The notes: a model not told the origin generated them from the letters alone. A stretch of 64,000 bases of DNA from an uncultured Pontibacter sp. (GCF_947495565.1 NZ_CANLZM010000017.1:1-64000); one strand, 5' to 3'; counted from the stretch's first letter, positions 30,377 to 40,700 are shown. Translations and numbers: made by a program.

Positions 30377-30490
30377 GCCCCTACCCCCAAGGGAGACTTT
30401 TTTGGCTATGGCTTTGCTATTGTATATAAAGCTTTGTAGGACTGGTAAATTTAAAGTCTAAATAGTAATCTATACTACTCGTGCTGAGTG

Positions 30491-30525
30491 TTCCCCTTCG
30501 AAGGGGGCAGGGGGATGACGATTGT
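30491..30525. repeat. palindromic repeat family R1
   Basis: TTCCCCTTCGAAGGGGGCAGGGGGATGACGATTGT; shares AAGGGnCAGGGGGATGAC with 20679-20714. Confidence 0.55.
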
Positions 30526-30549
30526 CTGCGGAATTTACACGCACTAAAC

Positions 30550-30741
30550 TTATCGCTTCTCCTCAAACTTAAAAATATACTCAACTATCACCCGCTCCAC
30601 ATTTGGCAGGTCTTTCATTACCTCACCATCCGAAAACCGAAGCGTGGTGAAGCCAAACTTAGCCAAATCCTTATCGCGTTGCTGGTCTTCTTCGGTTTTG
30701 AAGTTGTGGGAGTAGCCGTATCCTTCGATGATCAGCTTTAG
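30550..30741 (-). pseudogene. 5'-truncated DUF559-like endonuclease-domain fragment
   Basis: Minus strand reads LKLIIEGYGYSHNFKTEEDQQRDKDLAKFGFTTLRFSDGEVMKDLPNVERVIVEYIFKFEEKR*, preceded by an in-frame stop; the N-terminal half is missing. Confidence 0.7.
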
Positions 30742-31239
30742 TTACTGCTGCGTTTGCTCTTCCGGCATACGTTCGATGTGTATCGACACTAGTTGCCAGG
30801 CTGTATCTGCTTGGGGCTCCCAAACGAAGCTGTAGTTCCCGCGTTGTTGCGCTGCTGCCATGTTGGGTACTTCTCTGGTGAAGCTGTACGTGCCCAGTGC
30901 ATAGGCCATGTCTGGCCCCTCTCCTTTTGCTATCATGGTAGCCTCCAGATCCCGCGTCACATTTAAGTTAGGCCGCAGCCATTGTGCCACCACCTCTTCT
31001 TTGCCACTCAGGTTGTTTGGCCCCATCAGCATTTCTACGTCTTCCGCCATAATGGACATCAGGTAAGTGGAGTCTTGGGTATTCCAGGCGGATACAAATT
31101 TGTTGTTGAGCTCATCCATGTTGGCAGTGGCAACAGGCGCTGTTTCGGTGGTAGTGGTAGTTTCAATAACTCGCTCTTCAGTTTCGGCGCACGACACTAA
31201 CATCAAAGGCAAGACTGTAAGATATAGGAGCTTTTTCAT
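30742..31239 (-). CDS. SnoaL/DUF4440-like lipoprotein
   Basis: Start chosen at MKKLLYLTVLPLMLVSCAE (lipobox); LNNKFVSAWNTQDSTYLMSIMAEDVEMLMGP. Confidence 0.75.
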   Translation of the reverse strand: MKKLLYLTVLPLMLVSCAETEERVIETTTTTETAPVATANMDELNNKFVSAWNTQDSTYLMSIMAEDVEMLMGPNNLSGKEEVVAQWLRPNLNVTRDLEATMIAKGEGPDMAYALGTYSFTREVPNMAAAQQRGNYSFVWEPQADTAWQLVSIHIERMPEEQTQQ

Positions 31240-31703
31240 AGTATAGACATTAGACAGATTTATGAATCTAGAACAGGTGGGGTGAGGCCAGAGTGAAGGG
31301 TGCCGGATCACTTACTACAGCATTATTTATATAACGAATACAAAAAGTTACAGGTTTTATTTCACTTACTTACACTACCAGGTAGGTTAGAAAAGAAGCA
31401 TTGCCGCCAATCCACATATATTAAACTCAATTACAATACATTATAAAAAACCCACCACAATTAGTTTTCTATGTAGGTAGCAATTTATGATGCAGGTACT
31501 TTATTGCTTCTAATTGCTGCGCACTGTTAACCAAGCTTATACTTCAGAAGGCAGTAATTAATTCATTATCAAGCGGGTACATTCAATTTATATCCAAACA
31601 TGTAGCATTTACATTGCCCTAACCTGTCTTTACAAAATAATTAAACAATTAACATTTATAATTATAAAACAACAGTAGTTATAGTATGACACTAACTTAA
31701 AAA

Positions 31704-31856
31704 CTGCTTAGAGCTTTTGGTTACAGGGCCTACACCCGCCATTGTTAGTGTTTTTCACCACAATCAAAATGCAGATGCTGTAAATCTTGCTGGTGAAAAC
31801 ATGCAGCAAGGGCAGGCAGTGTAGTATTAATAAGCCCTAATAAGGCTCTTAAGTAA
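31704..31856 (+). repeat. double-hairpin interspersed element, copy C
   Basis: CTTAGAGCTTTTGGTTACAGGGCCTACACCCGCCATTGTTAGTGTTTTTCACCACAATCAAAATGCAGATGCTGTAAATCTTGCTGGTGAAAACATGCAGCAAGGGCAGGCAGTGTAGTATTAATAAGCCC; nearly identical to copy A. Confidence 0.8.
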
Positions 31857-31871
31857 CAAACCCATACTATC

Positions 31872-32489
31872 ATGAGAAATTTCTATTTTGCCACTTCATT
31901 GCTTATTTTCTTAACAGCCGTAGTTCTGTCGTCGGATAGTCTGTTCCGCAGCGGCAGCCAGGCAACGCAGACTGCTGCCTCAGAAATGGTCTTTCAGCAA
32001 AACACTGAGCAGATAAAGCAGGGCGAGCACCTGGTGCTTATTATGGGTTGCCACGACTGTCACACACCCAAGAAAATGACGGCGGAGGGCCCTGTGCTGG
32101 ATAAATCACGGGCTTTGTCGGGGCACCCCAGCAACATGCCAGACCCTGACATTGATCGAAAAGAAATTGAGCAGAAAGGACTGGCTGTAACACAAACGCT
32201 CACCTCCTGGGTAGGACCTTGGGGCATTTCTTATGCCTCCAATTTAACGCCCCACCCGTCGGGAATCGGCAACTGGACCGAGAAAAACTTTATTACAGCC
32301 ATTCGGCACGGAAAGCATAGAGGCGTTGAAGGAGCGCGTATGTTGCTGCCCCCCATGCCCTGGGAAATGTACGCTAACATGACCGATAAGGAAACAAGAG
32401 CTATATTTGCCTACCTGAAGTCTCTGAAGCCGATAAACAATGTGGTGCCAGCGGCTAAACCCCCAGTTTTAGCATCAGAGAGTAAATAG
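31872..32489 (+). CDS. c-type cytochrome
   Basis: 205 aa; signal peptide, CHDCH heme motif, MLLPPMPWEMYANMTDKETRAIFAYLKSLKPI. Confidence 0.82.
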   Translation: MRNFYFATSLLIFLTAVVLSSDSLFRSGSQATQTAASEMVFQQNTEQIKQGEHLVLIMGCHDCHTPKKMTAEGPVLDKSRALSGHPSNMPDPDIDRKEIEQKGLAVTQTLTSWVGPWGISYASNLTPHPSGIGNWTEKNFITAIRHGKHRGVEGARMLLPPMPWEMYANMTDKETRAIFAYLKSLKPINNVVPAAKPPVLASESK

Positions 32490-32662
32490 AAATGTATACT
32501 TTAAGCTGGTCAGGAAGTATAATTACGTAGCTATGCGTTTATTCCTGTCCAGTAGCTTCTCTGAACTGGCCATTTTAAGTATAAAAAACCTGCCCCTCCG
32601 AGTAGGGGAATTTCTAATTGATTTGAGGAGAGTTTATACATATTTCTCAGCTGATACTGGTA

Positions 32663-33013
32663 CTACTGTTTAGGCTCATGTCCCCAGTTTTTTAAAGAGT
32701 AGCGCCATGGGGTATCCTCTATGTTGCCAGAAGGCCGTTGGGCTGTGTGCCGGTGCACGTAACCAACTACTTTGCGCATGTGTGCATAGTCTGCATCAGT
32801 CAGATCTGCTTTCTTTGTGTGGAGGATCTTGATGATTTTCCTGCCCGATTCGTGCCCCACTGATTCATCAGCATCCTCCTCCTTGTAACCTACTTCTTTA
32901 GACTCATCTGTTTTTAGCCATTCCTCCAGTTCAGAAGGAGTCATGTTAACCGCCTCTTTAAAGTCTTGGTAAATCTGTTCGCGCTCTTCCTTGTCAAAAT
33001 CTGTATGTGCCAT
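32663..33013 (-). CDS. DUF3140 domain-containing protein
   Basis: 116 aa; FKEAVNMTPSELEEWLKTDES...GRKIIKILHTKKADLTDADYAHMRKVVGYVHRHTAQRP. Confidence 0.82.
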   Translation of the reverse strand: MAHTDFDKEEREQIYQDFKEAVNMTPSELEEWLKTDESKEVGYKEEDADESVGHESGRKIIKILHTKKADLTDADYAHMRKVVGYVHRHTAQRPSGNIEDTPWRYSLKNWGHEPKQ

Positions 33014-33257
33014 GTTATTTTCTCAGTTATCGGTTCAGAAATTTATACTTACCAGCAGCATAGTTGTTCGGGCAGCAAGGTATTTATTTGTTTTTTGGCT
33101 GATTAACTACAAACTTACCTATAATAAAATTTAATATTTCGTATAAAAGTATAGAGTATACCAACACTGCAATTCCTTTTAGCAGTATATAAAATTACAT
33201 AAAACACCTTCACAAAACAGAGGCATGCGCAATAATTATAAAACTCTTAAAAGATGA

Positions 33258-33794
33258 ATGATGAAAAATTTGAAATCAAGAAATTCAGTGGCCTTTATAC
33301 TGATACTCTTTTTGATAGCCTGTAACACTAACACAGCTGAAAACACCAACACAGTTACACGAGCAGAAGCATCGCCACCTGATACACAAGCAGATGGATT
33401 GAACAAGATTGGTTATACCCTGAATATTGAAGAGGCCACACTAGCAAACGAAGATTACAGAAGAGTGCTTTATACCGGAGAACACATGCAATTGGTGCTG
33501 ATGAGCTTAAAACCCAATGAGGAAATCGGCATGGAGATACACCAGGATAACGATCAGTTTTTTCGGTTTGAAAGCGGCAGCGGCAAAAGCATCATAAATG
33601 GCAAAGAGTATATAGTTGGTGACGGCGACATAATATTTGTGCCAGCAGGAGCCAACCATAACATTATTAACACAGATGCTACACAAGACTTAAAGCTTTA
33701 CAGTCTTTATGCCGCCCCTACTCATAAAGACGGTTTGGTAAATGCTACAAAAGCAGAAGCTGAAGTGCCATTTGATGGTCAGACGACTGAGTAA
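33258..33794 (+). CDS. cupin-domain lipoprotein
   Basis: LIACNTN lipobox; MSLKPNEEIGMEIHQDNDQFFRFESGSGKSIINGKEYIVGDGDIIFVPAGANHNIIN. Confidence 0.85.
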   Translation: MMKNLKSRNSVAFILILFLIACNTNTAENTNTVTRAEASPPDTQADGLNKIGYTLNIEEATLANEDYRRVLYTGEHMQLVLMSLKPNEEIGMEIHQDNDQFFRFESGSGKSIINGKEYIVGDGDIIFVPAGANHNIINTDATQDLKLYSLYAAPTHKDGLVNATKAEAEVPFDGQTTE

Positions 33795-33953
33795 ATACTT
33801 ATAGCCTTTCTTGATCTATAACAGCTGACGATAAGTTATACTTGCCATTTAACCAACTAGCGAAGTTACTGCAGTATGTTGTGTTGGGGATAACACTACA
33901 AATGCGGATTAGTAAAAGATCGGGTTTATTCTAAATATTCGCAAATTACGGCA

Positions 33954-34394
33954 TCAATTAGCTTTTGCTTTGTGGCCACGGTCTTTGAAGTAATAGATTA
34001 GTGCACCAAATGCTGCGGCTACCAATTTATCCAGAATGGAATATAAAAACGCACCGCTATAGGAGGCTTGCATAAATAGGTAAAAGGCTAGCTCCAAGAG
34101 TGCTCCGGCCACTAAAAATGCAATTATTTTACCTATTTTATTGTGCAGCAGCCGCTGTAGCAGCAGGTAGGTTGCCAGCACATACACAAAAAAGCCGATT
34201 ACCTGGAAAATAATAAAACCGGTCTGCCGCATGTACTGCTCCGTAAAAGCCACTACCTCGGCAGGACTTGTAGCTACGAAAAGCTCCACATAAATAAACT
34301 GCACCAATATCAGCACCAGCTCCAGCAGTAAACCATATAAGATCATCTGCCCTATGCTCCGGCCTTGGTCGGTAGTTGAAATATTCTGCGCCAT
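33954..34394 (-). CDS. hypothetical membrane protein
   Basis: 146 aa, four predicted TM segments by eye. Confidence 0.65.
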   Translation of the reverse strand: MAQNISTTDQGRSIGQMILYGLLLELVLILVQFIYVELFVATSPAEVVAFTEQYMRQTGFIIFQVIGFFVYVLATYLLLQRLLHNKIGKIIAFLVAGALLELAFYLFMQASYSGAFLYSILDKLVAAAFGALIYYFKDRGHKAKAN

Positions 34395-34811
34395 CGTCAG
34401 GATGTTTGGTTTTGCTACTGTATACGATACCCCGTTAGCACACTAACATATAAGTACTTATAAATAAGTTTAACAACTAATGATCAGTGTGAAACGGCTA
34501 TACTATAAAGTTAGTCGGGCTGCTGTTGATTTACTTACATTACTATTTTGCTGGAACTGCTTCTGTCAATTTTATCTGGTAACTATACTTATATAGGTAG
34601 CTATACTTTTAAAACTTTTACTTTATACATTTCGGGGCTGAAGCAAAACTGTCAGCTATTCATCTAGATCAGGAACCGGCACATTATCGAATAAAACTAC
34701 CCTGTACATGAGTATTGCCATGCAAAAACCTACCGCTCGTGTGGTCGTAAGTTAATAAGAGACCTACAAGAGCTGTAGGCCAAACTCATGTACAATAATA
34801 AGTATAAAGCT

Positions 34812-35075
34812 ATGGCAACTAACGATAAAAAGGATAAAACAGAACCAACCAAAAGAAACCTGGCCAGTAACGCAAACGAGCAGCCAAACCCGAAGGATTA
34901 TTCTAACAAGGCTAACATACAGGGTGGTGTAGACAGTGGCAAACATGGCACAAAGCCTACCGCTTCTCAACAGCACGGGCAAGGGGCCGAAAATAAGAAT
35001 ACCGATACCCGAACAGGCTCAGACAGTGGCAGCGGCCAGGGGGGTCAGGGCGGCGGCACTCCTACCGGCAAATAA
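34812..35075 (+). CDS. hydrophilic low-complexity protein
   Basis: Start chosen at MATNDKKDKTEPTKRNLASNANEQ; G/S/T/N/K/Q-rich; terminator follows. Confidence 0.55.
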   Translation: MATNDKKDKTEPTKRNLASNANEQPNPKDYSNKANIQGGVDSGKHGTKPTASQQHGQGAENKNTDTRTGSDSGSGQGGQGGGTPTGK

Positions 35076-35095
35076 GCATTTCCGTTATTTTAATT

Positions 35096-35137
35096 ACAAA
35101 TCCCCTGAAGCTGCTGTTTCAGGGGATTTGTTTTTTT
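35096..35137 (+). terminator. rho-independent terminator
   Basis: ACAAATCCCCTGAA-GCTGCTGT-TTCAGGGGATTTGTTTTTTT. Confidence 0.88.
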
Positions 35138-35257
35138 AACTCTACCGGCTGCCCTGCATGTGTAAATTTTAACCGACGTCTCATATGAAATCGCTTCAAC
35201 TGAAACCGTGCTTATGCAACAAAGTATAAATTAAGTACTACAGCTGGCTTAATTTGC

Positions 35258-36285
35258 ATGAGTAAACAGGAAATCACAAAGCCCACTAAACCGGTCACTC
35301 GCTTTAAATTAGCAGCTCCTCTCCTCTGGATAGAATGGGCATTAAGCTGGCTATCTTACTAGTTTAGCCACCTGGCTGTTTTTGAGGTGCTGAAGTACTT
35401 TGGCAAGCTAGCCATTCTGGTAGCAATTATTGGTTGGTTTGTAGAAGCCCCTGCCCTCAAACGCGCCGACATTCGTGAGAACTGGTCTATACTTTTTGAG
35501 AGAGGGGGCGGACGCATGGAGGCTTTGCTATTTCTGCATCAGTAGGGCGTTGACTTGCGGGGTTTAAACGGCGAATACGGTTTTTTTGAAGGAATTGACC
35601 TGCAAAAGGCTAACCTGTATGGCACTGACCTGTCTAAGGCGAAACTCTCTAAAGCCAACCTGCGCCATACAAACCTGATGAACGCAGAACTGGACGAAGC
35701 CATTTTAGACAGCGCCGACTTAACAGCCATAAAACTAAACAACTCCCATTTAGCGGGCGCCAGGTTAAGGCATGCCAAACTAGACAGCGCCAATCTTACA
35801 TTTACCAATTTAAGCCGTGCTTTTGTAAATGGTGCCAGCCTGAAAGCAGCAGACTTAAGCGAGGCCAAATTGAGCGACGCCATTTTCCGATTCGCTGATT
35901 TATCTGGCGCTATTTTCCTTTTTGCTAAGCTAGATAGCGCTGATTTAAACTCGTCCATACTCCAAGGTGCTGACTTATCTTTAGCTGATGTGAGAGGTGT
36001 GCAGTTGTATGATGCCGATATTACAAATGCCAGGTTGACTTATGCTGTTTTAGTAGGCGCAGACTTAAGTGGGGCAGCCTAAGCGGTGCAAATCTTCAAA
36101 ATGCCATTCTGATAAACGCTAACTTAGAAGATGCTGTTTTAGAAAATGCCAATTTACGCGGCGCAAACCTGAGAGGCATCAACTTGAAAAATGCCAGCCT
36201 ACGGGGCGCAGACCTCAGGAACGTACGCTTCTTGAGCGACTCTTCCTTTAAAGATGCTGATACCACCGGCCTTGTGCTGCAATGA
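35258..36285 (+). pseudogene. decayed paralog of the pentapeptide-repeat gene 27307-28332
   Basis: Alignable end to end (MSK...WLSY*FSHLAVF...GGGRMEALLFLHQ*GVDLRGLNGEYGFFEG...); TAG at the Trp and Glu codons and a frameshift near 36080. Confidence 0.88.
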
Positions 36286-36526
36286 AAGTATGAGTTTACC
36301 TAGCCACGCCTGTTTGCCCATCTGACAATACAAACAACACCTGATTTACCACATTATGGGCCAGCTGGCATGCCCATGATGTACTTTTATTTATGTTAGC
36401 AAGCATCTAAAGTATACTTTACGCTACAGTGTCATACCTTTTTATATCGATAGAAACGTATAGCGCTTAGCTGCTTAAAAGGTGCCTGCGGCTGACCGGT
36501 TTTGTAAAAGGAGAAGTATAAATGGC

Positions 36527-37312
36527 ATGGCAACAGAAATTATGTACGATTATAACAGCATCCTGATTGTGGCAGTGTTATTTGTGCTGATACTGGCAGC
36601 CGGAGAAGCGGGCTATCAGGTTGGCAAGCACTACCAGCGCAAAACAGACCAGGACGTAAAAGCGCAAACCAACACCATACAGGCTGGTACGTTGGGTTTG
36701 TTGGCGCTTATACTTGGTTTTACTTTCAACATGGCCCTGCAGCGCTACAACAGCCGCAGCGAAGCAGTAATAAAGGAGGCAAACGCTATTGGCACAACAC
36801 TCATGCGCACGCACCTGCTCCCCGCCCCTTACGATTCGGTAACGCAGAACCTGCTGCAGCAATACATTAACCTAAGGCTGGCGGTCAGCAACACGTCTTA
36901 TGCTATGGTAACAGAACAAGAAGCGCTTTCTAACGAAACTAAAGCCCTGCAAAGCGACATTTGGGTAGAGGCCGTTAAGGCAGCCCACCTGGATCCCCGC
37001 CCCGTTACCACCGGATTTTTCATCACCTCCTTAAACGACATGATAGATGCGCAAAGCGAGCGGAACGCGCTGCTGGCGCTGCATGTACCGGAAGTAATTA
37101 TATTTCTGCTGTTTGTGGTGTTCATAATGTCGGGAGCCCTGATCGGGTATGCCAGCGGCTTGGGCCGCAAACGTACTTTTCTGCCTTTTGCGCTTTTGAG
37201 CCTTTTAATTTGCCTGGTCGTCTTCATCATCTTAGATCTTGACCGACCCAAGCGAGGCATCATAAAAATTAACCAAGCCAGCATGGAGCAGCTCAAAACA
37301 GGTGATAACTGA
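36527..37312 (+). CDS. DUF4239/bestrophin-like membrane protein
   Basis: GTLGLLALILGFTFNMALQRYNSRSEAVIKEANAIGTTLMRTHLLP; four TM segments. Confidence 0.7.
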   Translation: MATEIMYDYNSILIVAVLFVLILAAGEAGYQVGKHYQRKTDQDVKAQTNTIQAGTLGLLALILGFTFNMALQRYNSRSEAVIKEANAIGTTLMRTHLLPAPYDSVTQNLLQQYINLRLAVSNTSYAMVTEQEALSNETKALQSDIWVEAVKAAHLDPRPVTTGFFITSLNDMIDAQSERNALLALHVPEVIIFLLFVVFIMSGALIGYASGLGRKRTFLPFALLSLLICLVVFIILDLDRPKRGIIKINQASMEQLKTGDN

Positions 37313-37619
37313 TTCTGGAACAAGAGATCAGCACAAAGATTTTTGCATCTGATTTATACTTGCAGCTCGTACTGCTTTCCCGCACCTGAAACGCAGTATT
37401 TCGGCTAAACATTAGCTTAACATTGAGTTTGCCGCATTACCCACTCTCTCTCATGGAGTTAAGCAGCAACTTTACTGTTTTGTTAAATTTCTAACAAACC
37501 CTACCTGCTGCGCCGCGTATTAGGTGAGCGCAAAAGTGAATCAGAAACCATCATAAACAGCACGCCTAAGGATAAACCTCTACAAACTTAATCCCTTTAT
37601 TTACTTTAATTGTATTTTA

Positions 37620-38099
37620 ATGAAAAAGCTAATATTAATCCCTTTGTGCTTTTCCCTTCTTTTCACTGCCTGCAACGATGACGAGAGCGAAGCGGTTATT
37701 CCGGCGGTGTCCCAGATTGATGCTGACATGAGAGGCGACTGGACCAATACTTCTGTAAAAAGAGTGTATTATTCAGACACAGACACTGTTATGTTTGCTG
37801 ACTCTGTTGCACGCCAGGCATATTTCCAGTTTAATGGCCAGCGCATGACAGTTACGTTGCCAGGCAGCTCAGAAAAAGATGTTTGGAACTACAGCTTCCC
37901 GGATAAAAACGACTCTACCTACATCCAACTAAAACAAGACGCCGAGACAACTAACTATAAGGTTACTTCTTTATCTGACTCCGCAATGGTTTGGGTAGAA
38001 GAAAGAGCTTGGGCTGGTTTTCCGGAGGAAGTGCCGGACGAGGAAAAAACAACTTCTAAGCTTGGCGTTTATACCTGGAAGTTTGTTCGGAGAAAATAA
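37620..38099 (+). CDS. hypothetical lipoprotein
   Basis: MKKLILIPLCFSLLFTACNDDE lipobox. Confidence 0.7.
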   Translation: MKKLILIPLCFSLLFTACNDDESEAVIPAVSQIDADMRGDWTNTSVKRVYYSDTDTVMFADSVARQAYFQFNGQRMTVTLPGSSEKDVWNYSFPDKNDSTYIQLKQDAETTNYKVTSLSDSAMVWVEERAWAGFPEEVPDEEKTTSKLGVYTWKFVRRK

Positions 38100-38128
38100 C
38101 CTTAGCATTTACCTGTAATATGTTTAGA

Positions 38129-38160
38129 GAGCGCGGGCTTATAGTCCGTGCTTTTTTTAT
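38129..38160 (+). terminator. rho-independent terminator
   Basis: AGCGCGGGCTTATAGTCCGTGCTTTTTTT. Confidence 0.75.
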
Positions 38161-38291
38161 GCTAAGTGCCAAGTATAAATTATGCAGTAGCCATACTTTG
38201 TACAGCCCTACATGCTGGCTTCCCTGCAGTTCATTCATCCAGTATGGTTTAACCTTCGTACCGATATAGAAAAAGTATAAAACCTATATCA

Positions 38292-38696
38292 ATGAAAGCA
38301 AAGCACATACAAAAAGCACTGGTCTCATTATTCTTAATTTCCTTCTTCTGTCTAACTGGCTGCCAAACAGGTAATGCACCAGCCAACACAGCGGTTAACA
38401 GAAACCTGCCGCCTGAAAGGGTGGATATAAGAGGGAGCATTTTTGCCAGCCGGTACAACGAAGGGCAAGTGGTGCTTGAAGTGGAAGGAACGCCAGGCCA
38501 GCTTAATACCCGCTACGACAGAGCCTATGTGCTGGTCTTGCCTACCGCGCAGCTTATCGGGCCGGAGGGTCGTGCAATAAGTGTTAGCGAGCTGCGCCAG
38601 GGGCAAAACGTATCTATACTGCTAAGAGGCGGCGGCCAGGGAAACCGGGTTGGCGTTGGTGTTGCCCGTAAACTATGGGTGCAGGATGCCTTTTAG
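38292..38696 (+). CDS. hypothetical lipoprotein
   Basis: LISFFCLTGCQTG lipobox; complete ORF. Confidence 0.7.
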   Translation: MKAKHIQKALVSLFLISFFCLTGCQTGNAPANTAVNRNLPPERVDIRGSIFASRYNEGQVVLEVEGTPGQLNTRYDRAYVLVLPTAQLIGPEGRAISVSELRQGQNVSILLRGGGQGNRVGVGVARKLWVQDAF

Positions 38697-38712
38697 AAAG
38701 TATGGCTGTACA

Positions 38713-40461
38713 TTAAATTCTGGCCTGATACGTATAAAGTTGGTAATACCTTCCCTGCTTTTCGAGGAGTTCGTCGTGCCTGCCTTGCTCAGCTATGCGG
38801 CCCTGCTCAATCACCAGAATCTGATCGGCCTGCCGGATGGTGCTGAGGCGGTGGGCAATAACAAACGTGGTGCGGCCCTTCATCAGGTTTTTCAAACTTT
38901 CCTGTATCAGGCTTTCGCTCTCGGTATCCAGATTGGAGGTAGCTTCGTCCAGAATCAGGATGCGCGGGTCTGCCAGCACGGCTCTGGCAATGGCAATACG
39001 CTGCCGCTGCCCTCCCGATAGTTTTACGCCACGCTCCCCGATCAGGGTATCCAGGCCATCTTCAAAACGGTTTGTAAACTCCTGCACATAAGCCGCTTCT
39101 ACGGCCTGCTGCAGCTGCGCCTCCGTGGCATTTGGTCTTGGGAAAAGTATGTTTTGCTTTATTGTGCCTTCAAACAGAAAATCGTCCTGCAGCACCACGC
39201 CTAAACGGCTTCTGTAGCTTTTCAAGCTGATTGTCTGCAGGTCGTGCCCGTCTACGGTGATAGTGCCGCTCTCCGGGTTCAGAAAAGACGCCGCCAGCCC
39301 GGCAATAGTGGTTTTCCCTGAGCCGGACGTACCCACTAACGCTGTAACGGAACCGGCCGGGGCATTAAAGCTGATACCTTTCACTACTTCTTTTCCGGCT
39401 TCATAGGCAAACGCAACATTATCGAATGTAATATTGCCGTGGATGTGGTCTAGCTGCAGGTTTCTGTGCCCGTTGGCATCTTCTAGTGGCGTGTTCAGAA
39501 TTTCCTGTGTGCGGTCGAGGCCGGCAAAGGCTTCTGTAAACTGGCTCCCGATGTTGCTCATCTGCAAGATAGGCGCAATCATAAAGCCCAGGTATAAAGT
39601 AAAGGCCAGGAAATCGCCAAAAGTTAGGGCGCCGCTCATAATCTGGTAGCCGCCAATTGCCATAATGCCCGCCGAAGCAAGGCCCAGCAGCAAAGTAGCC
39701 GCACTCGTTACAAAGCTGGTTGTCACCAGGCTCTTTTTCACGTTCAGGAACAGCCGCGTTACGCCATCTTCAAACGTTTTAATCTCCTGCTCCTCCGCAT
39801 TAAATCCTTTGATTACCCGAACGCCTCCTAAGGTCTCTGTCAGGCGGCCTGTTACTTCTGCGTTAATCACGCCGCGCTCCCTGAAAATCGGGCGTATTTT
39901 CCCGAAAGCTTTTAAGGAGATAACCCCGAAAATAGCCACCGGAAACAGCACGTATAGCGTCATAAGCGGACTGATAACAATCAGCAGCACCAGGCAGATG
40001 AGCGACGTCAGCACACCGCCTATCATTTGGGCAAACCCTGTGCCTACCAGGTTCCGAACCCCTTCCACATCCGTCATGATCCTGGAAACAAGCTCACCGG
40101 TTTTAGTATTATCAAAGAACCGGACAGGAAGCTGGATGATGTGTCGCTGCACCTTGGCCCGCAGTTGCGAGATCAAGTGCTGGGCCTCTACGCTCAGGAT
40201 CTGCGTCAGGGCAAAGGAGGTAACAGCCTGAATGACGATGGCTGCCGCCACAGCTATAATCAGCCATTTCAGCATACTCAGGTCGTTGTTCGGAATCACA
40301 TCATCAACTAGAAACTTACTGGCACCCGGCAACACCAAGCCTGCCAGGCGGCTGATGGTAATCAAGGCCAGGCCAACGGTAAGGTACTTTTTACGGGGCC
40401 AGATAATGGTTTTAAAAACCTGGGCAACAGTTACGTTGTGGAGTTTTTTTGATTTAGACAT
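38713..40461 (-). CDS. ABC transporter, fused permease/ATP-binding (MsbA-like)
   Basis: 582 aa; VGTSGSGKTTIAGL, LSGGQRQRIAIARAVLADPRILILDEATSNLD. Confidence 0.93.
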   Translation of the reverse strand: MSKSKKLHNVTVAQVFKTIIWPRKKYLTVGLALITISRLAGLVLPGASKFLVDDVIPNNDLSMLKWLIIAVAAAIVIQAVTSFALTQILSVEAQHLISQLRAKVQRHIIQLPVRFFDNTKTGELVSRIMTDVEGVRNLVGTGFAQMIGGVLTSLICLVLLIVISPLMTLYVLFPVAIFGVISLKAFGKIRPIFRERGVINAEVTGRLTETLGGVRVIKGFNAEEQEIKTFEDGVTRLFLNVKKSLVTTSFVTSAATLLLGLASAGIMAIGGYQIMSGALTFGDFLAFTLYLGFMIAPILQMSNIGSQFTEAFAGLDRTQEILNTPLEDANGHRNLQLDHIHGNITFDNVAFAYEAGKEVVKGISFNAPAGSVTALVGTSGSGKTTIAGLAASFLNPESGTITVDGHDLQTISLKSYRSRLGVVLQDDFLFEGTIKQNILFPRPNATEAQLQQAVEAAYVQEFTNRFEDGLDTLIGERGVKLSGGQRQRIAIARAVLADPRILILDEATSNLDTESESLIQESLKNLMKGRTTFVIAHRLSTIRQADQILVIEQGRIAEQGRHDELLEKQGRYYQLYTYQARI

Positions 40462-40700
40462 ATTGTGTGGTAGCAGTGCAGCGGTAAAGGTAGGTGTTTT
40501 TTGAGCCTTTCAGAAGCCGCAGCTTCAGGCAGGATTGGTTTAGCATGAGCAGGTTGTTACAGTATAAACCTGCTTTGCCACTGTTTATGGAGTTTCTTTT
40601 ATAAGCCGCTTTACTACTCTTCTGCAGACCTGCGCCTGTTGTTAAAGCGTAAAGCGCCTGTAATGTTTTTATACTTTATAAATAAAGATCATTATGATGC

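Noticed and set aside
30481-30741. Plus-strand 86-aa ORF
   Set aside because: Antisense to the recognisable DUF559-like fragment; no own motif.
34441-34640. AT-rich spacer with repeated TATACTT as a possible small RNA gene
   Set aside because: No supporting hairpin or terminator; explained by the general motif enrichment.
35555-36082. 175-aa pentapeptide ORF as an independent gene
   Set aside because: It is the middle part of a longer decayed gene, starting after an in-frame TAG and ending at a frameshift.
35258-36285. TAG readthrough/recoding (amber suppression or pyrrolysine) as explanation of the two TAG codons
   Set aside because: A frameshift in the same gene and an intact paralog nearby make simple pseudogenisation far more likely.
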